DNA of 64,000 nucleotides, from positions 36,146,001 to 36,210,000 of the forward strand of contig JBANAY010000003.1 of NCBI GenBank assembly GCA_037952775.1, read 5' to 3'. The notes under the pieces are model-generated. The model was given only the letters and a program-made list of their open reading frames with translations, was not told the DNA's origin and searched no databases. The position numbers were made by a program, and so were the translations under genes. This DNA comes from Clonostachys chloroleuca. Lineage: Eukaryota > Ascomycota > Sordariomycetes > Hypocreales > Bionectriaceae. Below, in pieces: positions 1 to 14,419 of the stretch. Positions within the stretch are counted from its first letter, which is position 1, and every line of letters starts with the position of its first letter.

Positions 1-92
1 TCTTCGCAAATCTATGGCATGAAACAACTCTATTATGGCTCAACCATCTCGATATCCTCGCCATCAAAAGATTCTAATGCGCAAATATGCAA

Positions 93-966
93 TCAAATCC
101 GACCCTTGGCGGCTTCTTGGACGTTAGTTTTGCCGGCAACGATATCCTTGACGGTCTGGGTAATAGTTGTCCAGTCGCGGAAAGTAACAAATGGGACCTT
201 CTCGTTCTCGCAGTAGGTGACAAGATCTAGTCGAAGTCAGTCAGCATCATGAGTTGGTCGTATGTCGTTGTCCACGGCGGCTCACCCTTGTCGGCCTTGG
301 CGAAGAGAAGGTCGGTCTCCTTGGCGGCTGACAGATCGGAAACTCCGTCACCTGCGTAGAACAGCGTCGGCCTGTTAGGTAGAGAAGAATATTTTCGAAT
401 CTCGATGGACTTGTCGTGTCCGTGAATACTGTAGCGCATTGTTCAGCCCAAAGTCCATTTTAGTCGCAACAAGCGAGAACAAACCTATCGTCGTGGAACT
501 TGATGGTCCAGCCACCCTTCTCGTTGAGATCCTTGCCCTCTCTGCTTGCAACGTCGTTGCTGACAATCTGGATATCCCAGCCAGGGCCCAGCAAAATGTC
601 CAGGAGAGCTCTGATGACGGGCTTCATGCCACCGCTCAAAATGACAATGGGAACATTGTTCTCGCGAGACCAGTTGTAGAACTCGGCGAAGCCGGGGTCG
701 AGCACAATGTTCTTCTTGAGAATTTCGAGGCACTCGTTAAAGGGGGTGTTGATGCTGTCGAGCATTTCCTGAAAGGAGTCGCGGAAGTGCACATGGCCGA
801 ACAGGACCCCCTTGTTGGATTCGACGCGCTTCGCCTTGCCGAATCCCAGGTTGTCGGTCATGAAGTCATTGGAGTCGGCGGTGGTCACGGTGCCGTCGAA
901 ATCTGTGAAAAATATGAACTTGGGGTTGGTGGCCAAGGCGGGTGTTTCGCTGTTTGTCGACGCCAT
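93..966 (-). CDS. HAD-superfamily phosphatase, PHOSPHO/MtnX-like
   Basis: Model complement(join(93..226,286..428,485..966)), 252 aa, two introns of 56 and 59 nt with GT-AG borders; both joins keep frame. HAD motif I is DFDGT (D22, D24), motif II is S111 in ILSGG, and the distal acidic motif is GDGVSD at 187-192. These are the nucleophile/general-acid pair, phosphate-binding serine and Mg2+ ligands of HAD phosphomonoesterases. The arrangement matches the family covering bacterial 2-hydroxy-3-keto-5-methylthiopentenyl-1-phosphate phosphatase and yeast Cto1/YCR015C. The true substrate cannot be read from sequence. No signal peptide or membrane segment is visible, so it is probably cytosolic. It is divergent from SHE9. 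A general HAD hydrolase is certain; the methionine-salvage link is only a family hint. Confidence 0.85.
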
Positions 967-1853
967 TTTGAGAACGAGTGTTGTATCTGGTCAGAAATGA
1001 CCTTAGAAAGTTCCGCAGATCTTTTCAGGACTCTATTATAGAGGAATTGCGCAAGGTTGTATGAACAATTGGAGAGAGAAAAAAAAATAGGAGGGAGGAA
1101 GATCAGGCTCTGAAGATGCAATTATGGAGGGGCACCGATGGAGGGGCTGCTGCAGCGTGGGGGTGAGATAAGATACGGTCCACGTAAATGCCCAGCAAGA
1201 AACTTGCGATTCAAATGGTGATTTGCTCTAGTTCTACGGGCCAATGCTTCGCCGGCTATACTAAAATGAGAAGAGGCGCCTCGAAGGAACATAAACCCGC
1301 CGAAAAACCGCAGCGCCGTTACACTGTCCCAAGGCTCTCTGCGCAACGGGAGCGATGAGGAGCGCGGAGAATACATTCTGGGTCAAGCGGCGGCTGCACG
1401 ATGACCGCTGTCGTCATGGGCTAGAGCTTGGCCATAGCATGTGGCTGCAGGGGCTGCAATTAGCGCTGTTGGACCCGGCCGAATCGCCGTACATGCCATG
1501 CTCTCGAGTCTCGGGAGGGTTAAACAATTTCAGCCAGTTTCGGAACATGAATCTATGAGAGCAATTTTCCGTAAAAGGACCCGATGAGCACCTCTTGACT
1601 TTATTGGGTTGCCGCTACTCTGATCCTGGTGTTTGATCAGCAGGAAAAAAAAAGGAACGTTTCTTCCAGCTTCTCCGTTGATCTGAACGGTGACGGTGTC
1701 GTCGGTCTTGGCACGGCCCTCCGTATTAGGGAAGCGGTCAGCGTGAATGGCATGGCAGAAACCCACGGAAATCCCCGGCCGGACCAGACTTAGAACCCAA
1801 CATGTATCGGCTACCGGAACCTCGAATGTCGCGACGACATAATTAACTCGGAG
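967..1853. other. Divergent intergenic region
   Basis: About 890 bp between the start codons of the phosphatase (-) and SHE9 (+), so it should carry both promoters. It has an A-rich run near 1079-1088 but no TATA box I would defend. ORFs here lack family features and I do not call them. Confidence 0.5.
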
Positions 1854-3182
1854 ATGCAGCCTTTCGGACGCCCCATCGCTCGGGCTGTCGTGAGCCAGAC
1901 AAGATTGGGGCTCCAGGCATCCTCGAGGTTCAGCTCCTCATTGAATTGGGGACCTTGTCTCCAACCGACATACCTACTGTCCCCATGCGGCCTCGGCCCT
2001 CGCAGTCCATGGCGGTCTTTCTCGTCACAGCCACCGAAACCCCCGAAGGAGGCTACTGGAGATGCGCCGGCAGCCCCTGAGGAACATTCTCAACCCGTCG
2101 ACAAGTTGAGCAGAATTACCGACCACCGCTCGAGCAGCAGGGAGCACCGGGATCTCCCTTCGGCATTGGAAAAGAGACGCAGCGAGATGAATCAAAAATT
2201 CAGCGAGATTATGGACAATGTACAGTCTCGGGTCCTCACAGCGTCGAAAACCCTCAATGAGATGACCGGATACACCAGCATCGAGGCCATCAAAGCAGAC
2301 AATGCCGCCCTCGAGATATCCCTCGCTGATGCCCAGGCCCGCGTCCGCACTGCCCGGCAGGCCTACAAAACGTCCAATTCGAAACGAGCGACTACCCAGC
2401 GAGAGGTGACAACGCTCCTTGCGCGGAAGGAGTCGTGGACTCCGAGTGACCTTGAGCGATTTACGGAACTGTACCGAACAGATCATTCTCTCGAGGGCGA
2501 GGTCGCGCATGCGCAAGAATCTTTAACCGAGGCTGAGGCGGAAGAGCAGAGCTTAAGTCAAAGGTTGAATAACGGCATTCTGAAGCGATATCACGAGGAG
2601 CAAATTTGGAGCGACCGCATTCGGAGGGCCAGTACATGGGGGACATGGGGTCTTATGGGGATGAACTTTCTCCTGTTCGTCGTCATCCAATTCTTTGCGG
2701 AGCCTTGGAAACGAAGACGTCTCGTCAAAGGAGTAGTTGCCGAAGAAAAAGGACTGTTGGAAGAGGTTCGCTCCGAGCTGAATGCTCTCAAAGAGGCTCT
2801 GCAGCAGCGAGAAGATGAGAGGTTGGAAGCGACACAGCCTGAGGGTCAACCTACCTTCGCAGCGGTTAAGGAAGCAGTTCCGGAAACAGTCGAAGCAGAG
2901 GCAAGAGCCACTACAGCGCGTGTGGTTGCCACCCCTGAAACCAAAGCCCAACGACCAAGAGGCGCAAAAACAACACTTCTGGGTCTAGATCTGGATTTAG
3001 ATCTAGATGCATGGAAAGACTTTCTACTTAATCTACCAAGATGGAGAGCTGCATTCGAAGATTTATTCAGCGACAGGCGGTTAGACTTCCGAATGAAAGA
3101 TGCCTCCGTTCTGGCACTGGAGGGCGCATTGGCCGGCGCAACACTAGCTGGCAGCCTCGTCTGGATTATCATTCGCACCTGA
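1854..3182 (+). CDS. SHE9: SHE9/MDM33 family mitochondrial inner-membrane protein
   Basis: Single exon, 442 aa. The first ~60 residues are Arg/Ser-rich with few acids, a typical mitochondrial presequence. Residues ~95-260 are highly charged and predicted coiled coil, with the family core around ALEKRRSEMNQKFSEIM and LNEMTGY. A transmembrane helix follows at ~261-281, then a second charged helical stretch, a low-complexity linker with repeated LD pairs (~380), and a final hydrophobic segment at ~420-439. This two-helix, coiled-coil plan is that of yeast She9/Mdm33, an inner-membrane protein implicated in membrane fission and cristae shape when overexpressed. The start at 1854 places the presequence correctly. 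The function is known from the family and not shown here. Confidence 0.87.
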   Translation: MQPFGRPIARAVVSQTRLGLQASSRFSSSLNWGPCLQPTYLLSPCGLGPRSPWRSFSSQPPKPPKEATGDAPAAPEEHSQPVDKLSRITDHRSSSREHRDLPSALEKRRSEMNQKFSEIMDNVQSRVLTASKTLNEMTGYTSIEAIKADNAALEISLADAQARVRTARQAYKTSNSKRATTQREVTTLLARKESWTPSDLERFTELYRTDHSLEGEVAHAQESLTEAEAEEQSLSQRLNNGILKRYHEEQIWSDRIRRASTWGTWGLMGMNFLLFVVIQFFAEPWKRRRLVKGVVAEEKGLLEEVRSELNALKEALQQREDERLEATQPEGQPTFAAVKEAVPETVEAEARATTARVVATPETKAQRPRGAKTTLLGLDLDLDLDAWKDFLLNLPRWRAAFEDLFSDRRLDFRMKDASVLALEGALAGATLAGSLVWIIIRT

Positions 3183-5865
3183 GCGGACAGCGATATAGAA
3201 TAGTCTGTTTTGTACATTATCATGTGTGACGAATCTACTGCACAGTGTAATATAGAATACATATTTCAGCAGATGGGCAGATTAGCACAAGGGGGTAAGA
3301 ATCAATGTTCGTGTTGCGCCGGTAGGCAGATATTCACCATGTAATCAGCCCATATTACTGTGGGATTATGGACTGTCCCTCCCACCCTTGCACTGCTGAA
3401 ATATTCCTCCGCGGGTCGTACCTACAAGGAGAGTTCCCGTGGGACATTTGGCGTACGATATATCGAGCTACAATGCTATGAAATCCTTATGGGGTGCCTT
3501 TCCTAGGAGGAAGAATGATCTTGTTTTGACAGATCATATTGTATTTAGTTCCTCAATATTTCGGCCCCACTATAAACTGTTAAGCTAACTTCCGGATTAC
3601 CCGTCTTCCAATGCAAAGCCACCAAAGGTGAGCTGGCATCTAAACTGCCCCGCGGGGATGATATTCCTAGCTCCATGGGCTCTGTCCTAAACCGACTCTA
3701 GCTACCCTCACACAACACAATGTTCGCAATACTTTAGTAGCCAATATTAGTTTGACTGTGTCGTCGTTTGACATTTCATTTCTGATAGAACCTTCCAATT
3801 TCTCCAAGAGTTGGTATGGAATTACTGTGGAAATCTTCGGCCAGCTGTTAGGGCTCGAACAACCTAGAAAGTCACTACGGAGTTAGGACTATCCATGCTC
3901 AGCGGGCCGGCGGATGCTACCTGCTGCTGGAGATTTCCTGCAGATGGAGTGGTATAGTAGAAGCAGCAGTAGTGCCCAATCTGATGTTAGATGCTGCAAC
4001 TTGAAAGTATATCTGTTACCAAACAGTGGGGAATATAGCGTTAGGGACAAGGAACATAGCAATGGGATTTGAAGCCTCGTGGCATCCTTTGACAAATGTT
4101 CATTTTAGGATATTAAGGAATATAAAAATCTCGACGAGCCGTCTCTTTCAATGTCATTTTCGTCTCGTTGTTATTCTTTCGATGTTTTTGTGGCCAGATG
4201 TTTGGCCTATCACCTCCAGTATAGGGTGCACTACCTCAAGTTGTCTGGCTTTTCCCCTACCACTCAACCGGTACAACCATTGTTGGAACCCCGTTATCTA
4301 GGTAGGTAGATAGCACGTACCAATTACGTCCAAAATTAGCTACCTATGATGCCATTGCAAACTTTGACCTCTACAAATGTGCACTCGAGAGCCTCAGTCC
4401 CATCAATCTCTCCTGCCCAAGTTGCAAGTAAATTGCCCTTTTGGCCTGTATAACCTAGCAGGTAACACGATGCAAGTTGATAGCCGTTGTACCTACCTTT
4501 TCCAGAGCCTCCAAGGTAGGACCTGGGAAGATATACATATGGCAGCAAAATGTTGGCTCGGTTCTTTCCTCACTCGCCTACAGAGAAATAACAAAGCATT
4601 TCTCTAATAGGGGATAAAGCAAACGATGCTGCTGTTTAGGATTCGTCCACTAACAGTTAATGCGTAGGGTGCCTGGGAGGTTGAGCTAAAGCTTGGACCA
4701 GGACTCAGCAGGGGGGCACTTATTTGCAGGACACAATACCATACAATGAGGACCGAACAGCAGATGTGACGTACAGCGGCTGCCTCCGGTATATACCTAG
4801 ACTTGGCCACAATCATGAGGAATAGGCCGACATAAAACGCAACAGCCGCACAACGCGCACAAAGCGATTGGCTGGGAGGGCGAGCTGTGAGTGTGAGAGC
4901 TGCAAGTCTTCCTATGCAATTGGTGGGGTGTTTTGGGTTTGGAAGCTCCGCCCCACTAAGCAGGCTGCTACCACGGGCGGGTTGAAGGGCGAAAAGTCCT
5001 ACGAGATGGTTTGTGCGTTTTCGGGGTGTACCTCGAAATTAGGACCAGCCCAGCGGCGGAGGTCGGGCAATCTCGCAGCCATAGCCGTGCTAGACACGTG
5101 CATGGTGATCGTCAGCGAGCGGAAAAGACGTCAGAGCCTGGGGATCGGGAAGTCTTCGGGGCATGAGCGGCCAGGCTGACGAGAAGACAATGCGTGAAGC
5201 GGGAAGACGGTTTCAAGTCGCAGGCACTGCGCTGCGACATACGTGCCCAAACAGCGCCCAAGCTGCCCGTCACAGCAGCATCTCTGACACCCGGCTCCAG
5301 GTACGTCGGGATGTCCTACCTGCTGCACGTAGCACTGGACCTAAAGTGCAGGGGGGCAACAGGCTGGGCTGTGGCGAAAGCAGCCCGAGAGCGAGAAAGA
5401 GTGAAAATTGACCCCGCCAAAAAGACCTCCTTCATAAGCGCGGTTCCCCTCCCTCCCTCCTGCTCGTGCTGTGTGTGCTACCTTGAGCCAGGTAGCCTGT
5501 AGGTCATTGCCCACTGACGACATGTCTCACCACCAGGTAAACACTGGCACCACCTAGAACCACGACCTCTTACCTCCGCCGCTGCCAAAACTTAGGACCT
5601 CCACATCAAACCTCCTGGGGGTGCCCTTCGTGCTCCCACCGAAAGCGTGCAGATATCCTCCGCTACCGGGCAGCGCTGTATTCTCTTTTCCTCTCTCATA
5701 CATACTCGCATTTCTTTCGCCGTTGCTCGTCCAGGGCCCCGACGACGCAGCATCTGTTAGCCCCCCTCCTTCCTCCGGCAGTTGTTACTCCAGCCGCGAA
5801 GCATCGCCCCTCTATTGTTATAGCCCTCGTCCAGCGCGAACGTATCGCGCTACCTCACCGCCACC
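3183..5865. other. Long intergenic region upstream of PKC1
   Basis: About 2.7 kb with no supported gene. It holds the SHE9 3' flank and probably a long PKC1 promoter and leader. The last ~200 bp are pyrimidine-rich (for example 5681-5720), as is common in leaders of highly regulated fungal genes. An open frame that overlaps the PKC1 start lacks an ATG and is not a uORF by normal rules. Confidence 0.5.
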
Positions 5866-9584
<3,719 letters not shown>

Positions 9585-9840
9585 GGAAATCTTGAAAAAT
9601 TATTTACAGCGACGGTGTGATTACTGTTATCGACGTGGAAGAGGAAAAAGGAAAGCAGTGGATATTTTTGCTGTAAAGTGTTTTGGACACGAACGGCATG
9701 TGATGTTTGAAGAAATACAGCGGGCGTCAAAACAAGTTGTCTAGTTCTAGGAAAACTCACTCTCTACCGGGCTTCAACATCAAGAGAGCAAGGTGTGTGT
9801 GTGGAGTGTGTTCAGGAAAGCGGTGCAGTTTCAAAGAGTA

Positions 9841-9875
9841 AAAGAAAAGAAAAGAAAAGAAAAGAAAAGAAAAGA
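9841..9875 (+). repeat. (AAAAG)7 microsatellite
   Basis: Seven perfect copies of the pentamer AAAAG, about 260 bp after the PKC1 stop, probably in the 3' UTR or just beyond. Confidence 0.95.
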
Positions 9876-10279
9876 TAACATCATGGTTTAGTTCCATGTT
9901 TAATAGCAGCAGGATATTTCTCGATCAAGCCTCTCTGATGTGCTCTGCAACTCACCAATGAACTGCAAAACAACTGCCCGACTCAGGATTGAGAGAATGG
10001 TTCAGTCGAGCTTGAAGCTTGGCAAATTCCCGTGGTTTGCTGGAAATGCAAATTTCAGGGGCAATGCAGGCATGCAGCTGAATTGATGGCCTCGTCCTCC
10101 CTTCCCATCGCCCTAGACAACGCCAAAGAGGCGTGCCCAGCCACCTCTCCGGCGAGGCTCCGATATTCCCAGAGGAATAAAGAGCATTCTTCCGTTGATC
10201 CCAATTCCAATGAATTCCATGTCCATGGTATTTCCCTAGCTACTGTGACAGAGGGTGATTTGGGCTCCTTGACTTTCAG

Positions 10280-10287
10280 TATATATA
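10280..10287 (+). promoter_or_regulatory. TATA box of the small secreted protein gene
   Basis: TATATATA lies 119 bp before the ATG at 10406, a normal fungal spacing, followed by a CT-rich leader. Confidence 0.6.
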
Positions 10288-10405
10288 GCGCCATCGCCTT
10301 CACTCTAAACCAAGTCTTTACCCCAGCGACAAACTCTCGTTTACAATTCTAGACTTAATCCTACAACTACTTTCTCTAAAGAAACCAAAAGCTTCTGCAG
10401 CAATC

Positions 10406-10870
10406 ATGCAGTTCTCCGTCGCCGCCATCCTCACCACCCTCCTCGCGGGCACCGCCCTGGCCACGCCGACCCCCATGGAGGCGGAGAGCACCGAGGTCAA
10501 GTCCATGTCCTCCTCGGCGACCTGGACGATCCGCCACCTCCGGCGCGAGTGCGACCACAACGACTCGTGCTGCACGTGGTACTTTGCCGTCGACGACGGG
10601 CACTCGCAGTGGTGCGACTGCGAGTTCCGCACGTACTCGACGCACGACACGCCCGCGAGCCGGGCGAACGGCCAGGAGCAGCGGTGCGGGCCCTACGTCA
10701 TCACGAGCGGCTGGAGCGGGCAGTTTGGGGAGGGCAACGGGTTCACGACGTTCAGCGTCGTGGACAAGGGGAGGAGGGAGATTGCGTGGCCGGCGTACAG
10801 GGATGAGCAGGTTTGGGGCGGGCACGTCGTCAGGCCGGATCAGTGCTATCCCGTTCAGTGGCTTCCTTGA
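10406..10870 (+). CDS. Small secreted cysteine-containing protein, elicitor-like family
   Basis: Single exon, 154 aa. Residues 1-19 form a clean signal peptide (hydrophobic core, ALA at the cleavage site), so the mature protein is ~135 aa with seven cysteines, including an adjacent pair (SCC) and a CxC (WCDC). The motif order WTI..RxC...SCC, ASRANGQ, CGPY, SGWSGQFGxGNGFTTFSVV and PAY matches a widespread family of small secreted fungal proteins, some annotated as surface or hypersensitive-response-inducing proteins. That family label comes from memory of the motif pattern, so biological activity is not established. Coding GC is markedly higher than in the flanks. The strong TATA box fits a regulated gene. 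Confidence 0.75.
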   Translation: MQFSVAAILTTLLAGTALATPTPMEAESTEVKSMSSSATWTIRHLRRECDHNDSCCTWYFAVDDGHSQWCDCEFRTYSTHDTPASRANGQEQRCGPYVITSGWSGQFGEGNGFTTFSVVDKGRREIAWPAYRDEQVWGGHVVRPDQCYPVQWLP

Positions 10871-11399
10871 GCGGGAGGCTAAAGGGGGATGGGATACTAT
10901 GGGTTGTTGCTGTCGAGGTTTGGCAAAGGGTTTGGGTATGGTAGGAGGGGATGATGGTATGCTTGGGGAGATGAGTGGGCGTGTAATAAGCAGATTCAAC
11001 TGTTCTATATCAATGATATGCCGAAATTTGTCTCCGCAGTTCTGAGAAAGGCCAGAGTCTAATTAGACACGGGACAGGTGACATGATAAGGGGATAGGTG
11101 CCAGGGCTCGCGTGTCTGTGGGGAGCAACACAGTGATGTCTCACCATGACATAGATATTGGCGGTCTGTGATGACTGAATCGGAATTCATCAGCGAGTTG
11201 GCATCCTAGTGGTGATACGGCATACCAATTAATCACGGTTACATGTGAATGATGCCTGTTTTTATTTGTATTGTAGATCTTTTTACTTTTTTCTCTTGAA
11301 TTTTAGACAGCCACCACTTACACCATTCTATAGTGGTGGCGGCCGATATTTTCCTTTGAGTGTATCTATTTGCTTCCCCATCATTGCTTCATAAGTGCT
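10871..11399. other. Convergent 3' region
   Basis: Lies between the 3' ends of the secreted-protein gene (+) and the acyl-CoA dehydrogenase gene (-). AT-rich around 11260-11340, as expected for two polyadenylation zones. No gene seen. Confidence 0.5.
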
Positions 11400-12851
11400 C
11401 TATTGAGTGTATTCCTTCTGGAGGATCTTGGCAATAGTATTCAGCCTAGAAGTATGTTAGCCTTGATTCAAATCTCATACAAATCCTTCAAGTAAACTCA
11501 CTGGATGTTGCTGGTACCCTCGTAAATGGCACCAATCTTGCTATCACGCCAGAACTTCTCAGCCAGCCCCTCACGGACGAAGCCCATGCCGCCCATCCAC
11601 TCAATAGCCAGCCCGCTCACTCGGCCCGCAACCTGCGAGGCGTACAGCTTGGCCATGGCGGCATCCTTGACGAAGTCCTCGCCGGCCTCCTTCTTGCGCG
11701 CGGCGTTGTAGACCAGGGCGCGGGCGGCCGAGATCTCGACGTACGACTGGGCGATCTGGTGCTGCATGCCCTGGAACTCGCCGACGAGGGAGCCGAACTG
11801 CTTGCGGTCGTTCCACACATAGCGGGCGGCGTTCTCGAAGGCGCCGAGGGCGAGACCCGTCATCTGGGCGGCGATGCCGATGCGGCCCTCGTTGAGCAAG
11901 CCGATGGCGTACTTGTACCCGTGGCCGCGCTCGCCCAGCAGGTTCTCCTTGGGGATCTTCACGTCGTCAAAGTTGAGGACGCAGGTGCTGGACGCCCGGA
12001 TGCCGAGCTTCTTCTCCTTCTTGGCGATGGAGAATCCCGGTGTGCCCTTCTCGACGATGAAGGCGGTGATGCCGCGGTACCCCTTGGAGTGGTCAAGGTT
12101 GGCGAAGACGATGAAGAAGTCGGACTCGATCGAGTTGGTGATCCACATCTTGTTCCCGGAGATGGTGAAGCCGTCGGCCGTCTCGGTGGCCTTGGTGGCC
12201 AGCGCGAAGGCGTCGGAGCCGGAGACGGGCTCGGACAGGCAGAAGGAGGCGACCGTGTTGGTGGCTAGCTTGGGGAGCCACTTGCGCTTGAGGGCCTCAG
12301 ACCCCCACTTGAGGATGGCGGTGTTGCACAGGGTGTTGTGGACGTCCACCAGGACGCTGACGCTGGGGTCGACGCGGGCGAGCTCCTCGATGCCGATGAT
12401 GGCGGCGGTGAAGTTCATGCCGGCGCCTCCGTACTCCTCTGGGATTTCCACGCCCATCAGGCCCTGCTCGAAGAGCTGTTCTACAATGGCGGGGTCCATT
12501 GATTCCGCCTCGTCCATGTCCCGGACTTTGGGGAGGATCACATCGTTGGCGAATTTGGAGACGCTCTCGGCCATTGCATTCTCAACCTCGGAGAGGTGAC
12601 TGATTGGCGTGGGCGGGATCTCGGAGATGTCAATGGGCGAGTCTGAGCGGAGGGCGGCGGTGGTAGAGATGGGACGGGCTCTGGACACGACATGTTAGCT
12701 ACCTCGCCCATGCTGTTGCTTGTCTTGGTGATTGTATGTACAGGTTTGCTCGGCGCATAGGTCTCGCCAGGCCCTGGCGGACTGCGGTCTGTGAGAGAAT
12801 ACGGCTGCCCCTCAATGCGGGCCGCAATGCCCGAGTAAATGTCGAAGACAT
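11400..12851 (-). CDS. Mitochondrial acyl-CoA dehydrogenase, short/branched-chain type
   Basis: Model complement(join(11400..11445,11502..12680,12742..12851)), 444 aa, introns of 56 and 61 nt; the 61-nt intron carries a GCTAAC branch point. Exon 1 supplies an Arg/Ala/Ser-rich mitochondrial presequence. Conserved parts include GLMGVEIPEEYGGAG (N-terminal helical domain), CLSEPVSGSD and the WITNS loop (FAD-binding beta domain), and RIGIAAQ plus GGMGFVRE (C-terminal helical domain). The glutamate in IYEGTSNIQ is where the catalytic base sits in SCAD/MCAD/SBCAD. The enzyme should oxidise a short or branched acyl-CoA at C2-C3 in the matrix, passing electrons to ETF. Similarity in the core is closest to the short/branched-chain (ACADSB) group, but substrate choice is inference. 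Confidence 0.92.
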
Positions 12852-13354
12852 GGTGATAGGAATAAATTGAACCTCGAAGCTGTGGGCTGTATACAAATTC
12901 TAAGGGTTCCAATATGCTTGTAAAATGTCTCAATTAGGAAAAAGATCTAAATGCGAGGAAAATGGCAACGTAGGAATCAGGTGAAAAGGGAAAAAAGTAT
13001 AAGTCATGAGCTCATAGGGCCGGACTCCTGCAACTGCCACGGCACCGGCTGGGATATCACGGCTTGCACGGGTAAGAGAGCTCAAGGGAGGCAACGGCTT
13101 TAGTTCAGCCGAGGGTAGCCACAGATTTGCGGGGAGCTACCTTATCAGTAAGTTCTGGGGTAGAGACTGCCGGAAATCAATATGCATGTGATTCAGCAGC
13201 CAGCTCCGGCTCGGGAAATCTTGAACGCCGAGACGTCCGAGCTATCACGTGATTGCTCCAAGATTTCCAGATGGGCCATACTGAAGATGCAGCGAAAGTG
13301 AGGATATCGAAGCGCATCACCGATCAGAGGCCGCACCACACCCTCTCGCCCAGA
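12852..13354. promoter_or_regulatory. Divergent promoter region of two nuclear genes for mitochondrial proteins
   Basis: 503 bp separate the ATGs of the acyl-CoA dehydrogenase (-) and uS12m (+). It contains the palindromic E-box listed separately. Upstream in-frame ATG at 13271 precedes the likely uS12m start. Confidence 0.55.
13244..13253. promoter_or_regulatory. Palindromic E-box ATCACGTGAT
   Basis: A perfect 10-bp palindrome with CACGTG core, about 100 bp before the uS12m ATG. RTCACRTG is the known Cbf1-type bHLH site in ascomycetes; binding here is inferred. Confidence 0.5.
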
Positions 13355-13970
13355 ATGGTCGGCTCAATTCTCCGTCAGTTATTCTCGCCTCCGACTCGGA
13401 AGTCATTGGCCTCCAATTTGACCACCTCCGCCTTCAGAACGGCGGCCACGACGACCCAGCAACTCCCTGCATTCCGCAGCTTTTCCACGACGCTCCCACG
13501 TCCCGCGACCCTCAACCAGGTCCTCCGCGGCACGCGCAAGGGAAAGCGAGCACGCCACGCCATCTCGCCCGCCCTCGCCGCGACGCACTGTCCTGCCCAG
13601 AAGGGCGTCTGCCTCCGAGTAGGTGTCGTGAGACCGAAGAAGCCCAACTCTGGCGAGCGCAAGATTGCTCGTGTGAAGCTGACTTCTGGCTACGTCGTGA
13701 CGGCATACATCCCCGGAGAGGGCCACAATATTCAGCAGCACAGTGTCGTTCTGGTGAGAGGTGGACGATCACAGGATTGCCCTGGTGTGCGGTACCATCT
13801 CGTGCGTGGAGCATTGGACCTGGTAGGACCCAGCATTTTTTTAACCCCGTCTGTTGGACCATTGGTTACAATTACTAACTACATTTTGCGTCTAGGGTGG
13901 TGTTGCCAACCGTTCTACGAGCCGAAGTAAATACGGAGCCAAGAAGCCAAAGAAGGCTACCGTGGGTTAG
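13355..13970 (+). CDS. MRPS12: Mitochondrial small-subunit ribosomal protein uS12m
   Basis: Model join(13355..13822,13896..13970), 180 aa, one 73-nt intron with an in-frame phase-0 join. Residues 1-45 are a Ser/Thr/Arg-rich presequence; the mature part starts near TLNQVLRG. Conserved S12 blocks are all present: CPQ-like [11 protein letters not shown], the [10 protein letters not shown] loop (PNSA in bacteria), [21 protein letters not shown], and [10 protein letters not shown]. Exon 2 adds the basic tail ([11 protein letters not shown]). S12 lies at the decoding centre of the mitoribosome. I chose the ATG at 13355 because it gives a proper presequence; an ATG at 13271 is in frame but adds a charged, non-presequence-like stretch. 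Confidence 0.95.
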
Positions 13971-14419
13971 ATAAAGTTGCGCCATGAGTCTGGCAATAAA
14001 AGCGAAGCCAAGAGCCTAGAAGATCGAAGACAGGGGAAGTCTTCTTGCTTGGTGTATAGACTAAATCAGGGAGTGCGATAGGAAATTGTTACCCTGAGTG
14101 TATCTTTGTTGTACATTAAAACATAATGACGAATAGCTGAGCGAGCTGGTCACAAATATAAAACAGCCATTTCTGGTGTCTTTCTCAGATACCGGTTGTG
14201 CACATAAATACTGTCCAAAGTGTTTCAATCCAGACGCCCCGTTCCAATTCAGATTTCGCACAAGATCGTTGTTTTGTTTCATAGTCCGCTCCCGGTTTTG
14301 TGGCTTCTTCGTCAATGCCGCAAAACAGATGTTCATCCCTCCCAGCCCATCAAGATAATAAAAGTGATCAAAAAGAAAATTGAGTACAAGAATGGTTGTT
14401 GTATTAGCCCTCAGACACT
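13971..14419. other. Convergent 3' region
   Basis: Between the ends of uS12m (+) and the mannosyltransferase (-). ORFs here overlap AT-rich 3' sequence and show no family features. Nothing else seen. Confidence 0.5.

Larger units (their letters stand above)
9585..10405. other. Intergenic region, PKC1 3' flank to secreted-protein promoter
   Basis: About 820 bp without a gene. It contains the AAAAG microsatellite and the TATA box listed separately. The ORF at 10032-10352 overlaps the TATA box and has no recognisable feature. Confidence 0.5.

Noticed and set aside
439..1041. 200-codon plus-strand ORF
   Set aside because: Antisense to the HAD phosphatase exon 1, which has all catalytic motifs; the plus frame has none.
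11759..12599. Two long plus-strand ORFs (169 and 241 codons)
   Set aside because: Antisense shadows of the GC-rich acyl-CoA dehydrogenase gene.
12681..12703. 22-nt intron at the end of acyl-CoA dehydrogenase exon 1
   Set aside because: Too short to be spliced; the 61-nt intron 12681-12741 gives correct phase and a branch point.
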